The notes: generated from the letters alone by a model not told the origin. Shown: positions 1 to 10,660, counted from the stretch's first letter. The stretch: 64,000 nt of DNA from Diphasiastrum complanatum (GCA_029204225.1 CM055095.1:24165641-24229640), one strand, 5' to 3'. Translations and numbers: made by a program.

Positions 1-67
1 GGGAATCACCATTCGCTATCTTGAGGAAGTAAAATTTTTTTCTGAGATGTAGCTTGGAAGCTATATC

Positions 68-274
68 TCACACTTCGTATAGTGTGTTCAAGATGTCCCA
101 GACTTCTTTCGATGTCTGGACCTCATATACATGGCCGATCTGGGTATCCGTAATGTTTAGGATGATCAACGCGAAAGCCTTTCCATCCTTCAGCTTCCAT
201 TTGGCGATTGCTGCATCGTCTGCTTCGGGTTTCTCTTCTGCACCTGTAACAACATCATACAATTCTTTAGCCAT
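68..274 (-). pseudogene. Copia gag N-terminal fragment (family E)
   Basis: A 68-codon reading frame starting with ATG at 274. It resembles the N-terminal gag (DUF4219/UBN2-type) region of plant Ty1/copia elements: a KLKDGKAFALIILNI stretch followed by a KEVWDILNTLYEV block, the usual place of the 'W..L...Y' gag motif. It runs into the window edge. The start fits because a primer-binding site and LTR end lie about 200 bp upstream on the same strand (471-482). Family-level assignment is good; whether the rest of the element is intact cannot be seen. Confidence 0.75.
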
Positions 275-470
275 TAGTACAATTTTTTTCTTAAATTTTC
301 ACAGATGATAATTGGCTCCATCAAGCTTGTCCATGATGGGACTGGCTTTCCCTTGGGAAAGCCAGTCACTGATAGAAAAACTATCAGTGACTTAAGTATG
401 AAAATCTGGTCAATTACTCTATCGGCTAGTAGAGTCTTGTACTGTGAAAGCTTATCAGACTACAAAAATA

Positions 471-482
471 GATCTGATACCA
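471..482 (-). promoter_or_regulatory. tRNA-iMet primer-binding site, copia E
   Basis: Read on the minus strand this is TGGTATCAGATC, matching the start of the plant initiator-Met tRNA complement (TGGTATCAGAGC) at 10 of 12 bases. It directly follows an LTR end in CA (TG at 483 on the plus strand) and precedes the gag start at 274. Confidence 0.8.
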
Positions 483-590
483 TGTTGGAGAAAGAGGGTG
501 TGTGAGTGTGAGAAACTAAAATAGCTCGAAAAGAAAATGAACACGAAAAGAAACGAACTCGAAATTCGAACAAGAAAGGAATGGTTGAAG
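483..590 (-). repeat. 3' end of a copia 5' LTR, truncated
   Basis: The LTR end is defined by TG at 483 next to the primer-binding site. The LTR-like purine-rich sequence continues to about 590, where gypsy protease sequence in the other orientation takes over. Only about 100 bp of LTR remains. The right limit is approximate. Confidence 0.5.
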
Positions 591-640
591 ATATAATTGT
601 CAGAATTGCGCGAGTATAGTTCGTCATTACTTTCGTAGTA

Positions 641-1450
641 ATGGACTTACCAGAAGCGCCAAATGTCTACCGAGTCCTATTGGGACGTCCATGGTTACGA
701 GTTGCACAAGTAATTCTTAACTGAGGTATCAGGAAAATCACTTTTGAAAATCGTGAACGTGCAGTCAAAGTTGATCCTGCAGCTTGGACTATCAAACCAG
801 TGGTTCAAAAAAAAGATGATGATTCATCAACAACGGGTCATACTTGTGACCGTCCAGAGAAAAATTTGGGAGTTCATTACGATTCTCAAACGGATACTGT
901 CAACTGGAATGAAGCTCTTGCAACGATTGATTATACAACAAGATATATGTGTCAACAAGATAACCAATCAGATTTGAACGAGATTTTCTTATTGGATCAA
1001 ACTTTGGATACACCGATCACGTTTCCATTGAATGTGCTGAATGTAGCTTGGATAATAACGGAATCTATATCAGATCCGATTGAAGATGATCTCATACCTG
1101 TGAGTCATGCCTTGACTTATGATGACAATGCAAAACTTACAGATGAGCAGATTCTCAATCATATGGATCCAACCAGATTTGGAGTGCGTAATGTTCCTGA
1201 TGAACCAACAATAAAATTGTCTAAAACAGTTATATTGAAGGAAGATAGGATCACAGGGTCAATGACGAAGAAACAAGCCAAGCAACATTATAATATGGTC
1301 CTGAAATGGGCAAATCCTCCTCAAAAGATTGATTCAGCAAATGTGTCACCCTTACTGGATAAAGACAAAATAAAAGTCGAGGATGATTCTACAAGTTAGA
1401 ATTCTAGCAAGACATCATCGTCTCGAAAGTCATCACCTCCACGGTCAATT
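641..1450 (+). pseudogene. Gypsy protease end and PR-RT linker
   Basis: The first 27 codons from 641 contain RVLLGRPWLR, the typical C-terminal end of a plant gypsy retropepsin domain; the catalytic D-T/S-G lies upstream and is gone. A stop follows at about 721. A second open stretch (800-1399, 199 codons) is hydrophilic and matches the poorly conserved linker between protease and RT. No catalytic residues are present, so this part is non-functional. Confidence 0.65.
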
Positions 1451-1525
1451 CCTGTTAAGAAGGCTAAGCGAAGATCCAAGACAAGTCTTTTCGAAAAAGA
1501 ACAAGCAGATGTAGTCCAGCATGAT

Positions 1526-2608
1526 ATGCCCGAGCATTTTAAACGTTATACATTAGATGATGTGGTTATCATGTTATCTAAAGAACATCGTGAACCTGAA
1601 GAACACGTGCCAGACTCAAAAGATGTTTACGATGGCCCAACTAGGACACATCCAATGAATCTTGCTGAACCAGGAGAACCGAAAAAGATTGTACAAGTTG
1701 GTTCACAACTTAATCCTGAACAATATCAAGCACTCCGCATGTTACTTATTAAGTATCAAGATTGCTTTTGCATGGACTTATCAAGATCTGAAGGATATTC
1801 CAACGTCAGTTATTGAACATACCATACATTTTGTACCTGATGCAGTTCCAAAGGTTACAAAGTTCTATCGCTATAATCCTAATGTTGCGAATCTGATAAA
1901 GAAAGAACTTCAGAGACTGCTTGACGCCGATTTCATTTATGAGATCAAGCATACTGAATGGATCTTCTCGATTGTCATTGTTCCTAAGACAAATGGGAAA
2001 TTGAGAATCTGTGTGAATCTCAAGGCTTTGAACAAAGTGACGCATTACGTTTAATCGAAAACATTTTGGATCATCTTGCTGTTTAATCGAAAACTATTTA
2101 GTGGTTACAACCAGATTAGGATAGCGCCTGCCGATCGCACAAAATCACTTTTGCAGCAGAATGAGAAACCTATGCTTACAAAGTAATGTCGTTTGGACTC
2201 TATAATACACCAAGTTCGTTCCAAAGAGTAATACAAATTGCTTTTAAAGATTATCTACAAAAATTTCTTGAAATTTACTTGGATGACCTGGGAGTCCATA
2301 GTACAGATGCAGATCACCTGGATCGCTTGGAGAAAGTATTTGAAAGATGTCGCAAATATCAATTTTTTTTAAATCCAGAAAAATATTAGATATGGGTTTC
2401 CCATGGAGTTGTGCTTGGACATGTGATATCAAGACATGGTATTGCCACAGATTTTTCTAAGATCAAGATTATTGTGGAATTACCACCGCCAACGATGATT
2501 CATGGAGTTTATGTGTTTATGGGTCATGCGAACTACTATCAAATTTTTATTATCTTCTTTGCGAATTTAGCACGACCTATATACAGACTGATTATTGTTC
2601 CTATTTGA
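1526..2608 (+). pseudogene. Gypsy reverse transcriptase, broken
   Basis: RT fingers and palm are spread over three frames. The segment ending at 2054 has the fingers motif with FIYEIKHTEW then IVIVPKTNGKLRICVNLKALNK, as in gypsy RT. 2186-2389 starts with MSFGLYNTPSSFQR (family: MPFGLxNAPxTFQR) and holds the catalytic box as YLDDLGV, keeping both aspartates. 2411-2608 has LGHVISRHGI and the connection region. Stops near 2052, 2390 and 2606 plus frame changes inactivate it. About 40 codons between 2054 and 2186 are also degraded. Confidence 0.85.
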
Positions 2609-2639
2609 ACAGTAGGGGCGTTAGAAGCCTTTGAAAAAT

Positions 2640-3210
2640 TAAAAAAAAAATATTAACTTCAGCACCAATACTGCATTCTCCAGATTGGATGATTGAATTT
2701 CATGTTCATACGAATGCCTCGAAATATGTCGTTGGATCAGTTTTGACGCAGCCCGGTGATTATAAGGACTATCTTATACGATTTGCAACCAGACAACTTA
2801 CAGATCCGGAGAAGAATTATTCAACAACAGAACGTAAGGCGTTAGCCATGATTTTTTCTGTTCGAAAATTTTGTCACTATCTCATGGAAACGCACTTTGT
2901 ATTTAATACGGATTACCAACCGTTATTTTACTTGGTAAACAAGACATGCAATACTGGACGTATTGCAAGATAATTATTATTATTGACTGAATTTGACTTT
3001 CGAATTGTGGTTCGAAAGGGGAAACAACATTATCTAGCCGATCACGTTTCACGAATCAAATCCGCACCAATTAATATTGAAGTAGATGATGAATTACCAG
3101 ATGCTGCATTGTTCTATGTAGAAGCTAAACCTGAGTGGGCAGCGGATATTGTTGAGTACCTGATGTTAGGACAACTGAATGACTCTTTGCCAAAAGTACA
3201 GAAGAGATAA
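2640..3210 (+). pseudogene. Gypsy RNase H and connection to integrase
   Basis: 2689-2973 encodes the RNase H core: FHVHTNASKYVVGSVL (the family has a D where this has N) and YSTTERKALAMIFSVRKF, which keeps the catalytic E. 2983-3210 starts TEFDFRIVVRKGKQHYLADHVSR, the usual end of plant gypsy RNase H with its 'N/H-xADxLSR' signature. The first catalytic aspartate looks replaced by asparagine, a second sign of decay besides the stop at 2971. Confidence 0.8.
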
Positions 3211-4186
3211 TTGCTTCATAAGACTCAACCTTATCAATTGATTGCAGGACAATTGTATCGTCGTGGATCAGACAATATTCTACGCAGATGTGTTTTATCG
3301 CATGAGATCCCAGATTTAATCATGTTTTCACATGATGGCATGGACGGGGGAGACTTCTCTACAGATATTACTGTTCGCAAACTTTTGCAATCAGATTGTT
3401 GGTGACCTACACTTCATAAGGACACAAAATTTTATTCAGACATGTGATGTTTGTCAGCGAGCACGACGGCCTACTCGACAGAATTATGAACCCTTGCATC
3501 CGGTTTTATCGCAAACACTGTTTGAAAAATGAGGACTAGATTATGTTGGTCCTATTCATCCTATCGCGCAAGGATTTCAGGCCATATACATTATCGTAAT
3601 TATAATCAGATTTGGATGTCCGATCGAGATTGTCAGTGACCGGGTACACACTTTGTTAATCAAGCAATAAAGTGTTTACTGGAAGATTTTTTTTGTGATA
3701 CATAGATTTAGCACTCCTTACTATCCTAGAGGGAATGGCCAAGCTGAATCTTCCAATAAAATTCTCTGCACTATTATGACAAAGACAATTGAAGTTTCAA
3801 TCTGATTGGAAACATAAACTATATGCAGCATTATGGACATTCAGAACTGCTTAGAAAAATAGTACAAATCAAACACCCTTTCAATTGGTCTATGGTCAAG
3901 ATGTTGTCATGTCGATTGAATTTTTAGTCTCATCTTTACGCATAGCGACAACAAAATGGTTAAATGATTATAAGTCTTTACAACTACGTCATGAAGCGTT
4001 GCACAAATCATGTAAAACTCGTTTGATGACAGTTCATGCATCAGCAGCAGAGAAAGCCTGAAGTTTACCGGTGAAAGTCCGTATAAAGTGAAGAAAATCC
4101 TGAATTATGGCGCAATAATTCTTGAGCACTTGGATGGAAAACAATTTGATACTTCGGTGAATGACAACCGATTACGCAAGTTTTGA
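3211..4186 (+). pseudogene. Gypsy integrase with C-terminal tail, broken
   Basis: The zinc-binding HHCC domain is split by a frameshift: its C-half reads CDVCQRARRPTRQNYEPLHP (3332-3532). GLDYVGPIHP supplies the first core aspartate, and IEIVSDR the second, with a short internal deletion around 3600-3660. RGNGQAESSNK supplies the glutamate region. Near 4070-4186 a tail reading GESPYKVKKILNYGAIILEHLDG resembles the gypsy integrase C-terminus; stop at 4184. The active-site spacing is destroyed, so the product is inactive. Confidence 0.8.
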
Positions 4187-5000
4187 CAGCCTGCTCCGCC
4201 AGATCAACAAGCCTGATCTCAAGGATTTTTTAATTTTATTTGTTTTTCAATTTGTTGTTTTCAATATTTGATTGTTCAGATTCTTTGTGAAAAAGACAAT
4301 TAAAAAAGAACAAAAACAAAACAAAAACAAAAAAAAAAATGAGAAAAGACTGATGAGCAAAATTTAGAAAAGTCATCAGCATGGGAAAAATGAAGAACAT
4401 TATTTTTGATAAAAAATGACTTAGAAAATCATTGTTTTGGTCAGATGTTGCCTATATAGTATCTGCTCTCAAACTGTACATCCACTTCAAATTTATCTAA
4501 TTTGAGGTGGGCGAAGGTTCTTGTCCAAAAAAAATTCATTTTTGGAGCTAGGCGAATGATCAGCAATATGCCATTTTGGGAACCTTCACCGAACACTTTA
4601 CTCTCATTATGACCCTTCGTTGACATACTAGATGGTCAAAATTAGGTTGGCCGTAGGTTCAGATTTTGAAAAAATGCATTTATGACAATTCCTAGGCGAA
4701 GGACCCTCCTGGGTGAAGGTTCATCCTTCGCCAGTCCTGAAAAACGTTCGCCTGATAGATTCAGATCCCCAGAAACCTTCGCCGAGATTTTTATAGCTTA
4801 TCTTCACAGTACTGTACATGCATGCAAATTTTTGTTCGGAACTGATCAGCCAAACTAGTATTCAGTGTAATGGGCCCTCCAAATTCACCTATAAGTTGGC
4901 TGAAGCTCTTGCAAATTTTTTCAGCGACCAAAGACTTCCAAACTTCTTGACTTGCTTTTTGATACACTTTCACACATTTTATATTTCCTTTTTGCTCATC
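4187..5000 (+). other. Spacer with repeated GCGAAGG/CCTTCGC motifs
   Basis: No coding sequence that I can support. Between about 4500 and 4790 the heptamer GCGAAGG, its complement CCTTCGC or one-base variants occur at least seven times in both orientations, so short hairpins are possible. A TATA-like CCTATATAGTATC lies near 4450. The spacer separates integrase from the accessory coding region and could hold a promoter or splice signals; nothing in the sequence proves that. Confidence 0.4.
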
Positions 5001-5800
5001 ATGTCTTCTACTGATACTTCCAAGTCTTCGCGCTATACTATCCATCGCGATGTCCCATCTGCAACGGACATCATGATCTTTCCTAGCACAAGCATGGTCA
5101 CTCAGTGGATGACCCTTGCGGGGCCTCTCCTCACTGCAATGGGTATTCACGAGAGAGCCTTTTCCAGCAGAATCAACATGGATTTCATCGCTCTTGCCTT
5201 CAGTACATGGAAGGAAGAGAAATCTAAATTCTATATCACTTTCCAAGGAGCCACACACAAGGTGCATGTCATTGAGGCCGCCTTTGCAACCGTAGGTATA
5301 GCATCCGGTACGCAGGCTTCACCCAATCACAAGCAGGCCAAACAGGCCATAAAGCCTTACATCGACTTAACCAACGATCTGCATTGGACTAATGATGGAT
5401 ACCTTCTAGATGCCATCACTGAGTCTTCCATCCACGTTGATGCCCACCTCCTGAACAATTTCCTGATGGTTGGCCACCTCATAAAAGACCGCATCACTTC
5501 ACAGATCCTCCATAGAATAGTTGAGTCCTATACCAAGCTAGCCAAAGCCCCTCTTGAACCATATAACTGGTTCAAGACTGTTTCTGGTGAGTTCAAACGA
5601 GCTATTAAAAAAAATACTAAGCAGCAGTTCGTTGCTGGTTCCTTGTTGTCTCTTCTAGCCGCCTCTCACTTGAAAAGCAAAATCCATGGCTTCCACCTGG
5701 ATTCTGTGCTTTCGGTCTACGAAGAAGCACTGGTCGAATCGTCCCACCAGGCCTCCAGCAAATCGTCATTCCTGACTTGCCTTCCGCGTCACGACGTCAC
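5001..5800 (+). pseudogene. Accessory region, N-terminal domain (unrecognised)
   Basis: The open frame runs from 4818 to 5918; the most credible start is the ATG at 5001 (MSSTDTSKSSRYT), because the 60 codons before it look like translated UTR. About 260 residues of mixed helical composition follow, with WMTLAGPLLTAMGIHER, FALSTWKEEKSKFYITFQG-type stretches and a KxxWFKTVSGEFKRAI segment. I recognise no catalytic motif, no zinc knuckle and no membrane segment. After about 5780 the meaningful reading continues in another frame, so there is one frameshift. A retroviral env-like or transduced host-gene origin are both open. Confidence 0.45.
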
Positions 5801-6229
5801 ACTAGGCATACATCGTCAGCTGCGCTTCCGCCCCCTGCTGCTGTTCACACTGAACTTCCTATTCCCCCTGCCTCTGATGCTTCCCTCGCCTCTGCTTCCA
5901 CACAAGGACAATCAATGACTATTGGGGCTACCATTCCCATCACAGCTGCCCAGGCCGCCTCACCCCCGCACACCGAAACTATATCACTAAATACGCAGTA
6001 TTTCATGGATATGTTCGATGATTCTGACCCCCTTGGGGCCTCTGAAGTTTTTGAAATGCCCCAGAGCCCTGCGTCCTTTGAACTCCAATCCCCTGGAAGA
6101 GGATTCGAACAAATACATGACACTACTGTCGGTGTTGAAAACTCAAGCCAGCATCTTTAAGCTGAAGATAGCCAAGCCACACTTCGGGTCGACCAAGCTG
6201 CGAAATCATCGAAGCGATTTGATGCCACC
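5777..6229 (+). pseudogene. Accessory region, Pro/Ser/Ala-rich linker
   Basis: In the frame that continues to 7171, about 125 residues rich in A, S, P and T (for example SSAALPPPAAVHTELPIPPA) give way to acidic stretches (MFDDSDPLGASEVFEMP). This looks like a disordered linker between the N-terminal domain and the coiled coil. A TAA at 6158-6160 interrupts it, but the frame stays open and similar in composition on both sides, so the stop looks like decay rather than a gene end. Confidence 0.45.
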
Positions 6230-7171
6230 GTGCCTGAGGGTTTCAAGGAAGAAAATGTTTTTGAAGAAGAAGAAGTACCGGCATCTATTTCACACCAACC
6301 AAGGACAGTACCATCAGGTCCTCCTATTGCTACCGCCTCCACGACAGTAGATTTTGGTGATGCTCTCGGTTTGGTCTCAAGTCTTGCGCAAGTGATCCAG
6401 TCTATGCTTGACAAGAAAAAAGAAATGGAGCAGAGAATTTCAGATCTGGGATCGGAAAACACTCTCATCAGCCATAAGATTGTCCAGCTGGATCGAGAAT
6501 TGAAGATTGCCAAGCAGCACGAAGACAAATCTGAAACTGAAAAGAAGATGGCTCAGCAACAAGCTGATCGCCTGAAAGGATACGTCAGCTCCTTGCAAAA
6601 TGCCTTGACAACCGCACAGGATCAGGTGAACAAGGCCATGCAGGATGCAAAGCAACAGGTGCAGCTGCTAAAGGGTCAATTGCAGATGGCGGAGCAGGAT
6701 CTCACACGTCTCCAAGGTGAATTGGATGCGACCACCCTTGAGCGTGATGTGTATCTTCAGACACAAATACCAGATCATTCGGTCCCACCGACGGAGATCG
6801 CGTATTTGTTCAAGAAAGTGAAAACATACATAATGGCCCTTTAGGGATTCCAAGGCCACTTTGACAAGTTCAAAGGAGTAATTTCAACTGAGTTGACAAA
6901 GGCTAAAGAAACCATCAGCGCCTATGAAAAAGTAGCTGCTCAGGTATTGAAAGCCGGACCACAAATCTCCGTCCCGGTCATGTCGCAATTCTCCCATATG
7001 CACCAAGAAGATGTACCAATGGATATAGGGTTGGATTCGGGCATGGACCAGGGGGAAGTTCCAGAAATACCAGAACAACCGCCAATTTTACCAGCAGTGC
7101 AATCAGATCCATCCTCATCAAGGACCACACCACTATTCAGAAGACCCATCAGCGTCGAGGACCAGATCTAG
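6230..7171 (+). pseudogene. Accessory region, long coiled coil
   Basis: Same frame as the linker. Residues encoded at about 6410-6750 form a heptad-rich coiled coil of some 110-120 residues, rich in K, E, Q and L (such as QADRLKGYVSSLQNALTTAQ). A single TAG at 6842-6844 breaks the frame, which continues to 7171 with another helical stretch and an acidic, proline-rich tail. The coiled coil suggests oligomerisation. It resembles no gag zinc-finger or capsid motif I can name. Confidence 0.5.
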
Positions 7172-7212
7172 AGTTTCTTATCACAACATCCTCATGAGTT
7201 CTCGCGTGGTGG

Positions 7213-8007
7213 ATGAGTCCTAAGTTCAAGACCTCCGAGATAGAGGCCGACAAAGAGTTGGACAAAATACCTGCATTGGGAGAGCAGCCGACATGGAAAA
7301 TTACCGTTCTTGAAAAAACTTCGGAATCGACCAGGAGTTACGTTACTAGCCCTCGCCAATTGCGGGTAGATCCCTATTATGTGCCCATGCCGAGAAGGAA
7401 TAAATGAAAAGATTTGAGATTGGCTATGGACAAGATTACAATCCATACGCCCAATTGGCCAATCATCCATCAGTCCTACAACTAGACAATATCAGTGAAT
7501 TTCCACCGGGCTTTACAAGCATACCAGCGAGAGTATGGCCACGCTCCAAATCCCACGGTACAATAATCGACAATGTTTGCAAAAGATCTAACTCTGTTGG
7601 CATTAGTAACAACCAGATGGGACGATTGTCTCCCTCTTCTGACATTCGATCCAAATAAGCCAATGGCCTCAGAGAATATCAAAGATCAGTTGTCGGTTGC
7701 TCGTTTATATTTTCGTGCAACAATGATGGGAGGCTCCTGGGAATCTCGCTTCACATCATGGACAACCTCAAAGTGGATTGCAGGAGCCCATTGTTGTTCT
7801 TTGCCCCATAATTTGGATTTTAATACTGCCCATCTCGACTTTATGAAGAAGGTGCAGTACCATTTAATAAAGATTCGTCGCAAAGCCAATAAAAGTCCCC
7901 AAGAACTGCATCTCGCAGGTGTCGTGGGACCGCCACCAATTTTGGTGGGGGATACTGTTGGAGAGTTTGCGGATCCCAAGGCAACCCTAACCCTAGTTAA
8001 TAAGTGA
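7213..8007 (+). pseudogene. Accessory region, C-terminal domain (unrecognised)
   Basis: Shifted one frame from the coiled coil. 7213-7407 and 7573-8007 share a frame, with stops at about 7407 and a few more in the 165 bp between them, where the composition still looks coding (HRALQAYQREYGHAPNP). The last 145 codons include WDDCLPLLTFDPNKP, FRATMMGGSWESRFTSWTTS and a basic stretch KKVQYHLIKIRRKANK, ending VVGPPPILVGDTVGEF. The C-terminal basic region and PPPILVGD block could be a binding domain, but I do not recognise the family. Confidence 0.45.
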
Positions 8008-8019
8008 GAGGAATTTGGC

Positions 8020-8690
8020 ACCCTACGTGTGTAAGTCCAATCCGATGATCACATAGTGATTTGATTAATTAGAAAGTCAATAAAAGGACTTTAGACCTTT
8101 TTGCGAGACTTTTAATGTTGCAGGGCCTAAATGTCAAGTTAAAAAATAAAGTTGAGTTTCTCTCCAAATTAGATGATTCTCACGCTTTTTTAAATTTCAA
8201 TAATTAGAGAGGCAGAAATGGACCAATAGGATTCAGAGGCCAGGGTCCTCCTCTCTATTATAAAAAGAGACCAACTCGAGTTCTTACGCATGTTCATTTT
8301 CTCATTTCAATAAAGCAGATTGGTTCTTTTCATAAATGGATTGATGAATGTCCTTGCTCTCTATCACTTTTCCTCCATCTCTCATGCTTTTTTTTGTTTT
8401 TGCTAATTGTCGGATCTGATTGTTATTGAGATTGTATGTTATTATACTTTTTATGAGAGAGAAAAGGAGAGAGAGAAAAAGTAAGATTATCTTTGTTGTG
8501 GAAGCGTAGTGTTAATGGATCTAAGTGTTAATGGATGTAGTGTTAATGTTTAGGGTTAATGGATGTTAGAGTTAAATGTGAATCTTTCATTCATGCTGAA
8601 TTCTGAACTGTACTATCGCTCTCATGGGAACGAATCTATGCGTGACAACTAACTTCGTCTCTTTGATGCTAGATTGACTAGATCTTGAAT
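8020..8690 (+). repeat. Possible 3' LTR of the gypsy element
   Basis: Directly after the accessory region is a non-coding stretch with a TATA box (TATTATAAAAAG, 8257-8266) and an AATAAA signal about 50 bp downstream (8309-8314), the promoter-poly(A) spacing of an LTR. Short direct repeats of GTGTTAATGGATGTAG-like units lie at 8510-8575. There is no second copy in the window, so the LTR identity and both limits are inference. Confidence 0.35.
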
Positions 8691-8849
8691 TCAGGTTAGG
8701 CAAGGAAAGAAACCCACTACAATGATCATAGGCATTTCCTCTATGTCATGTTTTGCTTTAAGCTGAAAGAAATATCTGTTCAAACTCCTGCAACATGTCA
8801 AACCCAAAATTACAACGAACTAATGAATATTTTCAAAATCAAATTTTAC

Positions 8850-9655
8850 GTCCAGGTCACTCTCTTCGCTGCTAGCTTTGCCTCTTTCTTTGCCTCGGTG
8901 GATATGATTGGTTCCATAATAGAAGTCAAAGCATGAAATAATTCCTCTCCATATCTGAACTTGATAGAAGTAAAGTACTTTGGAAAAGAGCTTGCAAAGG
9001 ATTCTAACGATCATGCAAGACACATGGAAGGTAAAGTGCCTTACATAGAAAATCAGGAGGTTACACTACAAAGCAAAAAATGATTATGTTAATATGTAAA
9101 GACATACCTCCTGCATCTTGGCATAACTCTAGTATATTCGGAGCCTCCAATCTAAGAGTCTCGTAGACTACTTGACGAGCAACCCACATGCGGAACAATT
9201 TGTCACCTTGTGCAATACTGTATTTATCACGAGCCACAGCTCCACCGAAGCATAGTGAGAGCCATTGGCACCTTGTCTCATGAAAACCGTTGACAAACGC
9301 AACACATTTAGCTTTTCTAAACCCATAGAAAAACCCTTCTCTTCCAAATTTTTTGTTGTTATAAGATTGAACCACCGTTCTCCGTGCTTGGGGTCAATAA
9401 TCCCCAATAGTTTTGTCATTCGATTGCCAAGGTATTGCCAAGGTCTGGCCAATCTTCACTGGTGGCAAGCTCTTGCTCGAAGGATTCATTATCCTTCAAC
9501 CATATCGGGTCCCATGTGGATTTTATGTCATCATTAACCTTAACTGGTACACCACCCACTCCACACAAAGAAAGTACAAAGGCACTTTTCTCCTCAAGGT
9601 AGCCATCTTGCCTGAACATGAAGTAGAAAGAACGTGGCCAATCTGAGCCATAACT
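8850..9655 (-). pseudogene. Two-exon host gene fragment, unrecognised family
   Basis: Two coding exons on the minus strand. Exon A (about 9655-9108) contains DWPRSFYFMFRQDGYLEEK, then GVGGVPVKVNDDIKSTWDP, LGIIDPKHGERWFNL and WVARQVVYETLRLEAPNIL. It ends at a clean donor (GGAG|GTATGT). Exon B (9003-8850) begins after ...CGTTAG, joins in phase and reads SFASSFPKYFTSIKFRYGEEL before a second donor (GGAC|GTAAAA). Phase-correct splicing argues for a real gene. Exon A needs two frame changes (near 9430 and 9240), so the copy is probably dead. I do not recognise the family. Confidence 0.6.
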
Positions 9656-9837
9656 AAGTTTTTACAAGCATCATAACAAATCTTAATCACGTATCCTTTC
9701 GAGAATGAAGATCCTTAAGATTCTCTATGCTAGCAGGAATTTCAGAAGTGTTGAAGCTAAGATTCAAACCAGGTCACAAATTCACATACTCTTTATTTCC
9801 TTTGTTTTGATAATATATGCTTGGGTCAAGCTTTCGT

Positions 9838-10150
9838 TAGTTCGTGTTCTAAGTTTCTTAGACCAACTGAGAATCCTTAGTTTAAAACGTAACTTCTTCA
9901 ATGGTATTCAAGACCTTCGCTCATTTTACTTACACGAAAATCAGTTTTCAGGTGAAGTACCCAACTCAATGTCTTTTTTAGTTCGTCTCTGGAGGCTTGT
10001 TCTGTCTAATAAGAATCTAAGTGGCATGATACCAATCTTTTAGTCATCTGTTGACTTTGAGGCTTGAAAATAACATAATTATTGGCAGTATCCCACCTTT
10101 CAGCAATCTGCAGGATCTCAATATATTTGGCAATCAACTGAGTGTAGAGC
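9838..10150 (+). pseudogene. LRR receptor-like kinase fragment
   Basis: Four leucine-rich repeats of the plant extracellular type: LDQLRILSLKRNFFNG, LRSFYLHENQFSGEVP, LVRLWRLVLSNKNLSGMIP and, after a stop at about 10041 and a frame change, LTLRLENNIIIGSIPP followed by FNxFGNQLS-like sequence. The order matches the short LRR ectodomain of plant (often inactive) receptor-like kinases such as the At5g67200 group. Signal peptide, transmembrane segment and kinase domain are absent, so this is an isolated ectodomain piece. Confidence 0.7.
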
Positions 10151-10174
10151 GATTTGATCTGTTGCCTGGCTAGC

Positions 10175-10210
10175 TTGATGGCTTGGCATGCCGGCGTGCC
10201 AAGCCATCAA
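10175..10210. repeat. 36 bp near-perfect palindrome 1
   Basis: Two 18 bp arms meet without a spacer; the left arm begins TTGATGGCTTGGCATGCC and the right arm is its reverse complement with one mismatch. It could form a long hairpin or cruciform. A longer relative lies at 10273-10316. Confidence 0.85.
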
Positions 10211-10272
10211 CCTGAAAAATGCAAATTTTTTTTTGCCTTGGGACAAAAAATTTTACATTTTCTAGCCCTGGC

Positions 10273-10316
10273 CAGCTTGATGGCTTGGCACGCCGGCTTG
10301 CCAAGCCATCAAGCTG
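10273..10316. repeat. 44 bp near-perfect palindrome 2
   Basis: Arms of 22 bp (left arm contains GCTTGATGGCTTGGCACGCC) pair with one mismatch and no spacer. It is a diverged direct copy of palindrome 1 about 98 bp upstream. The sequence between and after the palindromes repeats CTGGCCAGGG-type words and runs of T, so the unit looks like a tandemly repeated fold-back sequence. Confidence 0.85.
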
Positions 10317-10433
10317 AATTTTTTTTGCATTTTCCAGCGCTGGCCAGGGCTAGCATTTTTTTTGCCCTGGCCAGGGAGCCAATCATTGCTTTTTGCAATC
10401 TACCTTTCAATGTGCAGTGAAACCTAGCATACT

Positions 10434-10660
10434 ATGAATAAGATGCTCACCACAATATGTCGCTGGTGCACTTTGCTTCACTTTCGCCTTCCGTTAGCTG
10501 GATCCAATTTTCTTTTGGTCACCTTCTTCCACGCTTATCATCCTCTCTCTCTCTCGCCTTCTCCCTCTCATTTGCTCGCTCTTGTTCTGCTTCCCTTCAT
10601 CTTCTCTCTCGCTTTGCTCTCCCTCGCCTTTTCTCTCTCGCTTTGCTCTCCCTCGCCTTT

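Larger units (their letters stand above)
590..8700 (+). mobile_element. Decayed gypsy element with accessory coding region
   Basis: Plus-strand Ty3/gypsy relic in the order protease, reverse transcriptase, RNase H, integrase, C-terminal tail, spacer, then a long sense-strand accessory coding region (5001-8007) and a possible 3' LTR. The 5' LTR, primer-binding site and gag are missing, so the element is 5'-truncated at about 590. The pol genes hold many stops and frameshifts. The accessory region lies where env-like or extra ORFs sit in some plant gypsy lineages, but assigning it to this element is inference from order and strand. Confidence 0.7.

Noticed and set aside
4791-5267. 158-codon minus-strand frame
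   Set aside because: Opposite strand of the accessory coding region, with no motif of its own.
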